In this document: in pieces, positions 33,288 to 39,467 of the stretch
How the letters are laid out: each line of letters opens with the position of its first letter
Position numbering within the stretch: position 1 is the first letter of the stretch
NCBI GenBank assembly: GCA_944393045.1
Contig: CALXYT010000017.1
Span: forward strand, 1 to 39,467
DNA: 39,467 nt
Reading direction: 5' to 3'
Source of the DNA: an uncultured Succinivibrionaceae bacterium
GTDB lineage: Bacteria > Pseudomonadota > Gammaproteobacteria > Enterobacterales > Succinivibrionaceae
Notes under the pieces: model-generated
Databases searched by the model: none
What the model was told of the DNA's origin: nothing
Seen by the model: only the letters and a program-made list of their open reading frames with translations
Translations under genes and position numbers: made by a program

Positions 33288-33959
33288 ATGATGACAGCTT
33301 ACTGGCAAGAGTTTATTAACGAAGAGTTTAAGAAGGATTACTATAAAAAGCTTGAAAGTAATATAAATCAAAGCATAGCTAATGGAGTCGAGGTCTATCC
33401 TCCAAAGGAGCTAACTTTTTTGGCATTTGAGCTTACTCCTTTTGAAGATGTTAAAGTAGTAATTATTGGTCAAGATCCTTATATTAAACCTCATGAGGCT
33501 ATGGGATTAGCTTTTTCGGTGCCTGGTGGCGTGACGATTCCACCTTCTTTACGTAATATCTTTAAAGAATTAAGAAATGAATACCAAGATTTTATTATCC
33601 CTCAAGAAGGTGATTTAACAAGCTGGGCAAAGCAAGGGGTATTTTTAATCAATAAGTATTTAAGTGTGGAGCGTGGTAAACCATTATCCCATGCTAATTT
33701 TGGGTGGGATACTTTTACTGATAATGTTATTAAAGCCTTAAATGAAAAGGCGGAGCACTTAGTATTTATGTTATGGGGTAATTTTGCACGTTCTAATGCT
33801 AAATTTATTGATAGTAACAGGCATTTAGTTCTGCAAACTTCTCATCCAAGTCCCTTAGGTGCTCATAAGGGGTTTTTGGGGTGTAATCATTTTATTATGT
33901 GTAATGATTATTTAAAAGAGCATGGTAAAACGCCTATTGATTGGCAATTAGTTAAGTAG
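33288..33959 (+). CDS. ung: Uracil-DNA glycosylase (family 1)
   Basis: It removes uracil from DNA. The 223 residues contain the water-activating motif GQDPY (catalytic Asp), SHANFGWDTFTDNVI, FMLWGNFA and the DNA-intercalating HPSPLGAHKGFLGC with the catalytic His. Two His of the E. coli water-activating loop (GQDPYHGPGQAHGL) are Ile and Met here (GQDPYIKPHEAMGL); the catalytic Asp and the second motif are intact. Start ATG at 33288 lies about ten bases after AGG; a second ATG follows at once. Confidence 0.94.
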   Translation: MMTAYWQEFINEEFKKDYYKKLESNINQSIANGVEVYPPKELTFLAFELTPFEDVKVVIIGQDPYIKPHEAMGLAFSVPGGVTIPPSLRNIFKELRNEYQDFIIPQEGDLTSWAKQGVFLINKYLSVERGKPLSHANFGWDTFTDNVIKALNEKAEHLVFMLWGNFARSNAKFIDSNRHLVLQTSHPSPLGAHKGFLGCNHFIMCNDYLKEHGKTPIDWQLVK

Positions 33960-34067
33960 GATTCTTTTCTAAAACCGCATTTTATAAAACTTCATATCTG
34001 TAAAAGTCATGAAACATAGGCAAGAAAGTTGATTTAGTTAAAATTTTTGTCGTCAAAAATTTATCAC

Positions 34068-34085
34068 ATGTCAAAAAAATGACAT
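34068..34085. repeat. Inverted repeat ATGTCA-A6-TGACAT upstream of flrA
   Basis: Six-base arms (34068-34073, 34080-34085) separated by six A. The symmetry suggests a dimeric regulator's site in the flrA control region. No function is shown. Confidence 0.45.
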
Positions 34086-34089
34086 TTTC

Positions 34090-34143
34090 ACCCCAAATAT
34101 TGCGTCTGATCTTTTATGATAGGAGGAAATATTTGGGGTTTTT
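34090..34143 (+). promoter_or_regulatory. Long hairpin leader directly before flrA
   Basis: ACCCCAAATATT (34090-34101) and AATATTTGGGGT (34128-34139) are perfect 12-base arms around a 26-base loop, followed by TTTTT (34139-34143) and, three bases later, the flrA ATG. The loop carries a strong AGGAGG (34121-34126) that is 20 bases from that ATG, too far for normal use. It could be a transcription attenuator, a translational control element or the terminator of ung. Confidence 0.55.
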
Positions 34144-34146
34144 GCT

Positions 34147-35625
34147 ATGGATTTTGCTGGAAATATTTTAATTTTAGAACAAGATGAAGATAGCCGTAAG
34201 CAATTAGAAGTAATTGTAGGCTTTCTTGGTTGCCAGTGGCAAAGTGGTTCTTTAGAAGATTGTTTAAGCTTTTTAGTAAGTGATGGTAATGGCGTAACTT
34301 TAGTCATTGCTGGTAATTTAGGTGATCATGATATTACCGAGTTATTAACTTCCCACTCACAAATACCATTTATTTTTACTCAGGTGCATAAGGAAGAAGA
34401 TTTACCCAAATTACCTAATATGATAGGTATTTTAGGTAAAGATGGTACTTATGATGGGTTCTTACGTTTATTACGTTATTGTCAGGCATTTAATTCCTTA
34501 AATAAAAAAAATAAGCAATCATCTCATGCTAGGCGTTTATTAAAGCTTTTAGTAGGTAAAGGTAATGCTATTTCAGAGGTTAGACATTTAATAGAGCAAG
34601 TAGCGCCTACAGATGCCAATGTCCTTATTTTAGGGGAATCAGGTACTGGTAAAGAGGTAGTAGCAAGAGCTATTCATGAGCTAAGCGATCGCCATAACGC
34701 ACCGTTTGTACCAATAAATTGTGGCGCAATTCCTGGGGAGTTATTGGAAAGTGAGCTTTTTGGTCATGAAAAAGGCGCATTTACAGGAGCGATAACTAGT
34801 AGAGTAGGTCGTTTTGAGCTTGCTGAAAATGGTACTATTTTCTTAGATGAAATAGGTGATATGCCATTACAGATGCAGGTAAAGCTTTTACGAGTGCTGC
34901 AAGAAAGAGTTTATGAAAGAGTTGGTAGTAATAAGCAGATTAAGGCAAATGTACGTGTTATTGCAGCAACGCACCGCAATTTAGAGCAAATGATTGCAGA
35001 TGGTAAATTTAGAGAAGATTTATATTACCGCTTAAATGTTTTTCCAATATATACTCCGCCATTACGTGAAAGATCTGACGATATTCCATTGCTTTTACAA
35101 GAGCTTATTAGTCGTTACAGCTCTGAAAAAGGAGTTGGGGTACGTTTTACGCAGCGTGCTATTGAATCTTTAATGCAGCATCAATGGTCAGGTAATGTGC
35201 GTGAATTAGGTAACTTAGTAGAGCGTATGATAATAATTCATCCTAATAGTATTGTTGATGCGTGCGATTTACCTAAGAAGTATCAGTATTTACAAGGTGG
35301 TGATGATGAGTTATCAGAAAAAGATGCGTTATTAGGGATGTTTGATGATAACGCCAATGATGATACAGCTCAAAAAGTAAATAATACCCATTCTATTGAG
35401 GATCGTGCGCAGGAAGAGCTTTTAGCAATGCCATTTAAGAATGTGCTGCCACCTGATGGGGTAAATCTAAAAGAAATGGTAACGCAAATTGAGGTTGATA
35501 TTATTCGTCAGGCGCTTGATGCATCTGATGGAGTAGTATCAAGAGCTGCTGAAATGCTTCAGATGAGACGCACCACTTTAGTTGAAAAAATTAAAAAGTA
35601 TGGTTTATCTTCAGCAGGAGTTTAA
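34147..35625 (+). CDS. flrA: Flagellar master regulator FlrA/FleQ (sigma54 activator)
   Basis: An AAA+ enhancer-binding protein that starts the polar flagellar cascade with sigma54. The 492 residues have an N-terminal degenerate receiver (FleQ domain, about 1-115) lacking the usual phospho-acceptor context; an AAA+ domain with Walker A GESGTGKE (163-170), GAFTGA (210-215) that contacts sigma54, FLDEIGD (Walker B) and the arginine-finger region [13 protein letters not shown]; and a C-terminal Fis-type helix-turn-helix ([20 protein letters not shown]). The AAA+ domain closely follows Pseudomonas FleQ. The start fits the family ([12 protein letters not shown] near the N-terminus), although the spaced GGGG is a poor ribosome site. 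NtrC-like FlrC is excluded because the receiver is degenerate and a partner kinase is absent. Confidence 0.9.
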   Translation: MDFAGNILILEQDEDSRKQLEVIVGFLGCQWQSGSLEDCLSFLVSDGNGVTLVIAGNLGDHDITELLTSHSQIPFIFTQVHKEEDLPKLPNMIGILGKDGTYDGFLRLLRYCQAFNSLNKKNKQSSHARRLLKLLVGKGNAISEVRHLIEQVAPTDANVLILGESGTGKEVVARAIHELSDRHNAPFVPINCGAIPGELLESELFGHEKGAFTGAITSRVGRFELAENGTIFLDEIGDMPLQMQVKLLRVLQERVYERVGSNKQIKANVRVIAATHRNLEQMIADGKFREDLYYRLNVFPIYTPPLRERSDDIPLLLQELISRYSSEKGVGVRFTQRAIESLMQHQWSGNVRELGNLVERMIIIHPNSIVDACDLPKKYQYLQGGDDELSEKDALLGMFDDNANDDTAQKVNNTHSIEDRAQEELLAMPFKNVLPPDGVNLKEMVTQIEVDIIRQALDASDGVVSRAAEMLQMRRTTLVEKIKKYGLSSAGV

Positions 35626-35682
35626 TGATATCTTTTTAAGAATATTGTTAATAAAAAAGTTACTTTTTAAAATTAAAATTTT

Positions 35683-35716
35683 AAGCTAGCCTTATGTTTC
35701 CAGGGCTGGCTTTTTT
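35683..35716 (+). terminator. Intrinsic terminator after flrA
   Basis: AAGCTAGCC (35683-35691) pairs with GGCTGGCTT (35704-35712, one G-U) over a 12-base loop and leads into six T. Confidence 0.8.
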
Positions 35717-35837
35717 CTATTAGAAGCGCTAAAAATGCATAGCATTTAACGATCATTTTATAAAAAATTTACCCCTTAAAAACTTTGTGTGTTAGTATAA
35801 GAAAAAAATTACTTTACCTATGTAGTACTATAACAAT

Positions 35838-37871
35838 ATGAAAAAAACTGATTTTCCCTTTCTTGCTAAAACTAGTAAGCATTTACTGTTTTTAGTGTTT
35901 AGTATTCTTGTTATTGTTGGTATTAGCACATCTTGCGCTAATACGCAGGAACCATTTTCAACAACTATCGCTAAAGATGACGTTGAGCGCAATATTGCCA
36001 AGCAACCAAAGTCAGAGTATTTTTATGCCCAGAAATATAAAAAAGAGCGCAACCTTTATCTTAAAGCCCTAGATGCATATGAAACTAAGGATTATGCTTT
36101 AGTTAAGGAACTTAAAGGTAGATTAACTAATTATCCACTAGCAGTTTATTTAGACTTTTTACTTTTACAAACTGGTAATTATTCAGTTAAAGAGGTAAAA
36201 GATTTTATTGAGCATAGTGGCCATAAAAGTCTTGCCAATCGCCTTAAGTCAATTATGATTGTAATTTATGCAAGTCGTGGGCAGTATAATAACCTCTTTG
36301 CTATTGCTCCAAATGAGCCTAATAGCGATTATTTAAAGTGTCACTGGCAAAGAGCAAGATACCATAGCGGCTATCGTAAAGAAAGTAGTGCCTTTATTAT
36401 CAATAAATACCGTAGTGGGGGAATTTTAAACAAAGGGTGCTTGGCTTTTGTGAATGATTTAAAGAAAGCTAAAAAAATTACCAGTGATGATACCTTTACT
36501 CGTTTATCTCATGTTTATTGGACACGTTACGGTGAGCGAGTTTATCGCACAGCTGCAAGAGAGCTAAAACGCTCAGGTTACCGTACTGCAGTAAATATGC
36601 TTGATAAATACTATAATAATTCTAAGCTTTATAGTAAGGTTCCTGCAAAATTCAGCACAACCGCCGCTTTAATCTTTAAGAGATATGCTCGTCAATATCC
36701 TTTAAAGGCTTATAAAGAATATCCCTCATTTAAAAAGAGATATAAAGTATCAAGCACGCAGCAAAACGAAATTGAAAAAATCCTGGTGAGCAATTTCTTA
36801 TTTGAAAGATACAACGTACCTTTAAAATTTGTGGATGAGCGTTTAGATAAATATAAAGATAGCGAGTTATATGAACGTCGCATTCGTTTGGCGATTTTTC
36901 AGAAAGATAATTTAGCAATCGTTAAGTATATTAAAAAGCTACCAGAGAATGTTCAGAATAAAGAAAATTATCGTTATTGGTTAGCTCGTGGCTATGAAAG
37001 TACTGCTCAAAAAGAAAAGGCTAAAAAACTATACACCGATCTTGCCAAAGAGCGCTGTTTTTATTGTTACCTAGCTGCTGACAAGGTACATATGCCATAT
37101 CATATTGCTCCTGTTAAGGTAGATGTAAATGTACCTCGTGAAAATCTCTTAAAGAAGTATAAAGCATATGAAAGATTTGTTGAGGTTGAGCTCTTAAGTG
37201 ATGCCAAAGGTCTTAAAACAGAATGGTTTGAGCTAATGCGTGAGGCATCATTGGAAGATGCCAGAATTATTGCTCAAATTGAGTCTGATAGAGGCTTTGA
37301 GGATTTGGCTATTTGGGAGACTATTGTAAAACAAGATTGGGATAATTTAAGCGTAAGATTTCCTATACTCTTTGAAGATATCTACAGTGAACATTCTAAA
37401 GCCCAAAACGTAAGTATCTCATATTTACTAGGTATTACCAGACAGGAGAGTATTATGAACCCTGTTGCCGTATCACCAGTTGGTGCTCGAGGACTAATGC
37501 AAATTATGCCAGGGACTGCCAAGGATATTAGTAGACGTAACTCTTATGACTATAAAGGGGTAAGCACTTTATTTAACCCAAAAGTTAATATTATGTTTGG
37601 TGCAACTTACTTAAGGGAATTACTTGAAGAGTTTAATGGAAACCGCATTTATGCCACCGCTGGCTATAACGCAGGTCCTGCTAGGGCTTATAAGTGGCAA
37701 AGTAAAGACGGCATTAAGCGTGATATGGTAACTTATATTGAAACTATTCCTTTTAGTGAAACGCGCAATTATGTGCAGCGTGTGCTTTTTTATGATTTTA
37801 TTTACCAAAATCTTTTACATAAAAAGCAGACAGTCTTTTTAACTGATAAAGAAAAGCAGGCGTTTTACTAA
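35838..37871 (+). CDS. slt: Soluble lytic murein transglycosylase (Slt70 family)
   Basis: It cleaves peptidoglycan between MurNAc and GlcNAc with anhydro-ring formation. The 677 residues (E. coli Slt70: 645) have an N-terminal hydrophobic export segment (about 15-33), a long alpha-helical superhelix (about 60-500) and a C-terminal SLT domain with the catalytic Glu in ITRQES, then GARGLMQIMPGTA and AGYNAGPARA. The export segment ends in STSC, which is not a standard lipobox, so both a periplasmic and a lipoprotein form are possible. It stands alone between two terminators. Confidence 0.92.
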   Translation: MKKTDFPFLAKTSKHLLFLVFSILVIVGISTSCANTQEPFSTTIAKDDVERNIAKQPKSEYFYAQKYKKERNLYLKALDAYETKDYALVKELKGRLTNYPLAVYLDFLLLQTGNYSVKEVKDFIEHSGHKSLANRLKSIMIVIYASRGQYNNLFAIAPNEPNSDYLKCHWQRARYHSGYRKESSAFIINKYRSGGILNKGCLAFVNDLKKAKKITSDDTFTRLSHVYWTRYGERVYRTAARELKRSGYRTAVNMLDKYYNNSKLYSKVPAKFSTTAALIFKRYARQYPLKAYKEYPSFKKRYKVSSTQQNEIEKILVSNFLFERYNVPLKFVDERLDKYKDSELYERRIRLAIFQKDNLAIVKYIKKLPENVQNKENYRYWLARGYESTAQKEKAKKLYTDLAKERCFYCYLAADKVHMPYHIAPVKVDVNVPRENLLKKYKAYERFVEVELLSDAKGLKTEWFELMREASLEDARIIAQIESDRGFEDLAIWETIVKQDWDNLSVRFPILFEDIYSEHSKAQNVSISYLLGITRQESIMNPVAVSPVGARGLMQIMPGTAKDISRRNSYDYKGVSTLFNPKVNIMFGATYLRELLEEFNGNRIYATAGYNAGPARAYKWQSKDGIKRDMVTYIETIPFSETRNYVQRVLFYDFIYQNLLHKKQTVFLTDKEKQAFY

Positions 37872-37909
37872 TGAAAGCTTAAAGTTAAAAAATAAGTTAA
37901 AGCAGATAT

Positions 37910-37944
37910 AGCATGGATAAAAGTAAAGTTATCCATGCTTTTTT
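37910..37944 (+). terminator. Strong intrinsic terminator after slt
   Basis: Perfect 11-base arms AGCATGGATAA (37910-37920) and TTATCCATGCT (37929-37939), eight-base loop, then six T in all. Confidence 0.92.
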
Positions 37945-38036
37945 CTGTCCAAAAGAAACAAGTATGAAAAAACAGCAAAATAACAGAAGAAAAATACGTG
38001 GGAGAATAAAGGAGTGGGGAAGTTTGGCATATTCCA

Positions 38037-38069
38037 CTAAAAAAGCCTAAAGTTAAGCTTTAGGCTTTT
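38037..38069 (-). terminator. Terminator after the GalR-like gene
   Basis: AAAAGCCTAAAG (38041-38052) and CTTTAGGCTTTT (38058-38069) are perfect 12-base arms with a five-base loop. On the minus strand it ends in a six-base T-run, 15 bases beyond the stop codon; it may work both ways. Confidence 0.85.
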
Positions 38070-38083
38070 ATACGTTATGAAAA

Positions 38084-39175
38084 TTATTTAGTTATGGAAC
38101 TAACTGATGATCTTTCAATAAGTTTTGGAATAAAGAATAAAGTTTCAGGTTCCGGATACTTAATTGGGGTAAGATCCTCAAGTTTTGGGTAATTTCTATC
38201 GTTTTGATGATCTTTTTCGCGTTCTTCACGTTCTTTTTGTTCCAGAATAGAAAGTGCCAGCTGGGCAGCTCTTTGTCCTACTTCTTCAATAGGATAACGC
38301 ACAGTGGTAAGCTTGGGTTTAATAAAGCCTGAAATTGGATTATCATCATAACCAACAGCACTTATTTGCTGAGGAATGGCGATATTATTTTCCATTAACG
38401 CACTCATGGCACCAACTGCCATAGCATCATTGTAAGCCATAAAGGCTGTAAATCCCGCATCACGCATAAGTAGTGCTTCAATGGCCTGATAGCCACCATT
38501 TTCATTCGGAAAACCGCTACTTACTAGATTTTCATCAAAAGGAATACCTGCTTTACATAATATATTTTTATAGCCATCCATACGAGCTTTAGCATCTGGA
38601 TTATTAGTTTCATCAGAGGCTATATAAGCAATTCTAGTATGACCTTTACTGATAAGGTATTCAATACCTTGTTCCATACCTTGCTGGATATCGACATAAA
38701 CACATCTATCTTCTAGGCGTTTAATAAGTCTGTTAACAAAAACAATAGGAGTTTGTGGATTAGATCTTTTAATATCAACCAATTCATCATCCGAAAGAGC
38801 CTTGGAATGAACAATTAACGCATCACAGCGGCGTAGCAATAACGCTTCAATGCAGTTTTTTTCTCTTTCGTGGTTATGATTGCCGCTCATAACAATTACA
38901 TATTTGTTAGCAGGGAAAATTTCGGCTTCTATACCACGCATCATTTGGGCAAAGAATGGACCGCCGCATAAGTCACCTACCATAACACCTATGCAATTAG
39001 AACGTTTGTTGACAAGAGCCTGAGCAAAACTATTTGGCACAAAATTAAGCTCTGCCATAGCATCTAGTACAGCTTTTACTTTCTCAGGTGCAACATTAGC
39101 AGATTTATTGATAACGCGTGATACCGTCGATATCGAAACGTTTGCTAAACGTGAAACGTCTTTTATGGTAGTCAT
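38084..39175 (-). CDS. LacI-family repressor, GalR/GalS-like
   Basis: A sugar-responsive transcriptional repressor. The 363 residues start with a LacI-type helix-turn-helix (TIKDVSRLANVSISTVSRVIN, in two parts, residues 2-23), a hinge (FAQALVNKRSNCIGVMVG) and a periplasmic-binding-protein-like effector domain (about 60-330). Phrases such as NHNHEREKNCIEALLLRRCDAL (read in two parts), NRLI, GHTRIAYI and KPKLTTVRYPIEEVG place it with GalR and GalS of E. coli. The C-terminus (from about 315) is a charged extension with several Glu/Lys. GGAG precedes the ATG. No target sugar genes are in this window; they may lie beyond its right edge. The effector is therefore unknown. Confidence 0.85.
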   Translation of the reverse strand: MTTIKDVSRLANVSISTVSRVINKSANVAPEKVKAVLDAMAELNFVPNSFAQALVNKRSNCIGVMVGDLCGGPFFAQMMRGIEAEIFPANKYVIVMSGNHNHEREKNCIEALLLRRCDALIVHSKALSDDELVDIKRSNPQTPIVFVNRLIKRLEDRCVYVDIQQGMEQGIEYLISKGHTRIAYIASDETNNPDAKARMDGYKNILCKAGIPFDENLVSSGFPNENGGYQAIEALLMRDAGFTAFMAYNDAMAVGAMSALMENNIAIPQQISAVGYDDNPISGFIKPKLTTVRYPIEEVGQRAAQLALSILEQKEREEREKDHQNDRNYPKLEDLTPIKYPEPETLFFIPKLIERSSVSSITK

Positions 39176-39380
39176 ATAACTCCAGTTTTAGTCAGCGGTT
39201 ATTTATTTTTTTAGTTAGTTGATTAACTAGCATATTAGTTAGTTACTCTAAAAATAATATCTAGTAAACAATACATTTATGTTACCATACTTTAATGGCA
39301 ATCGTTGAAAAATATTTCAAGAAAAATTCATATTTTTCTTAAAAACTTGGACTAAAACAAGATTTTACCAAACCCAGCCG
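39176..39380. other. Upstream region of the GalR-like gene with inverted repeats
   Basis: AT-rich DNA with several symmetric elements: TAGTT-GATT-AACTA and TAACTA-GCATAT-TAGTTA (about 39214-39244), TTGAAA-N4-TTTCAA (about 39305-39320) and AAGAAAAA-N6-TTTTTCTT (about 39319-39340). A partial LacI-type core, CAATCGTTG (about 39299-39307), lies among them. These could be autoregulatory operators; no gene is seen. Confidence 0.4.
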
Positions 39381-39410
39381 TAAAGCCCCAAGCTTTAGCT
39401 ATGGGGATAT
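39381..39410 (+). mobile_element. Second IS200/IS605-like hairpin end
   Basis: CCCC (39386-39389) pairs with GGGG (39403-39406); inside are A-T, an unpaired A (39401), a short AGC/GCT stem and a TTTA loop. Stem, single bulge and loop have the same plan as the hairpin at 45-65 and the same orientation. No transposase lies to its left, so it is either the left end of an element continuing past the window or a solo end. Confidence 0.4.
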
Positions 39411-39438
39411 AAGGCATTCTCAAAAAATTTAAAATATA

Positions 39439-39467
39439 TTGTATTATTTAATCAATTATTGTATAAT
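39439..39467 (+). promoter_or_regulatory. Sigma70 promoter at the right edge
   Basis: TTGTAT (39439-39444) and a perfect TATAAT (39462-39467) are separated by 17 bases. It would drive a gene beyond the window, possibly the transposon's own gene given the hairpin just upstream. Confidence 0.55.

Noticed and set aside
1-39467. CRISPR arrays, tRNA, rRNA and prophage genes
   Set aside because: No regularly spaced repeats, no cloverleaf with CCA-type end, no rRNA segments and no phage structural genes were seen.

Overview
Gene content and order point to a low-GC, motile, facultatively or strictly anaerobic gammaproteobacterium with a polar flagellum. The Aeromonadales/Succinivibrionaceae side of the class is my best guess, not something the sequence proves. 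Reasons: an ArcA/ArcB redox pair; the gammaproteobacterial block nudF-cpdA-yqiA-parE; a fused PheA; a FlhF/FlhG/FlrA polar-flagellum system; a GalR/GalS-like repressor; and strongly AT-rich intergenic DNA.

Layout. 1-80: hairpins that look like the right end of an IS200/IS605-type element. 170-1119: a lone short flagellin behind a FliA (sigma28) promoter. 1424-5031: glgC, arcB and a separate Hpt gene, facing arcA (5265-5996, minus). 6517-7863 (minus): a Bacteroidetes-type dihydroorotase. 8150-12530: nudF, cpdA, yqiA, parE. 12545-20302: flhB, an L-lactate dehydrogenase gene, then flhA-flhF-flhG-fliA. 20769-20981: a small exported Cys-containing protein. 21491-31227: cheY-cheZ-cheA-cheB-motC-motD-parC-parP-cheW-DUF2802. 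31313-32473 (minus): pheA. 32474-33287: an 814-base gap with several hairpins, a tiny hydrophobic ORF and an orphan minus-strand terminator. 33288-33959: ung. 34147-35625: the sigma54 activator flrA/fleQ. 35838-37871: lytic transglycosylase. 38084-39175 (minus): GalR-like regulator. 39381-39410: a second IS605-like hairpin with the same fold as the first.

How the genes work together. FlrA would activate sigma54 promoters; good GG-N10-GC matches lie before flhA and, less certainly, before cheY. The flhA operon makes the export gate (FlhA), the polar placement and number regulators (FlhF, FlhG) and sigma28 (FliA), which would then read the flagellin promoter at 170-196. CheA/CheW/CheY/CheZ/CheB form the signalling core, ParC/ParP place the array at the pole, and MotC/MotD are a stator pair. 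ArcB, the separate Hpt protein and ArcA form a redox phosphorelay whose genes are adjacent and convergent here.

Most unusual points: the Hpt domain of ArcB is a separate protein with its own ribosome binding site; one of the two PAS redox cysteines of ArcB is missing; flrA has a long hairpin leader with an AGGAGG in its loop; FlrA has lost part of the known c-di-GMP site; ldh sits between flhB and flhA; and the pheA-ung gap may encode a small hydrophobic peptide and a minus-strand RNA.
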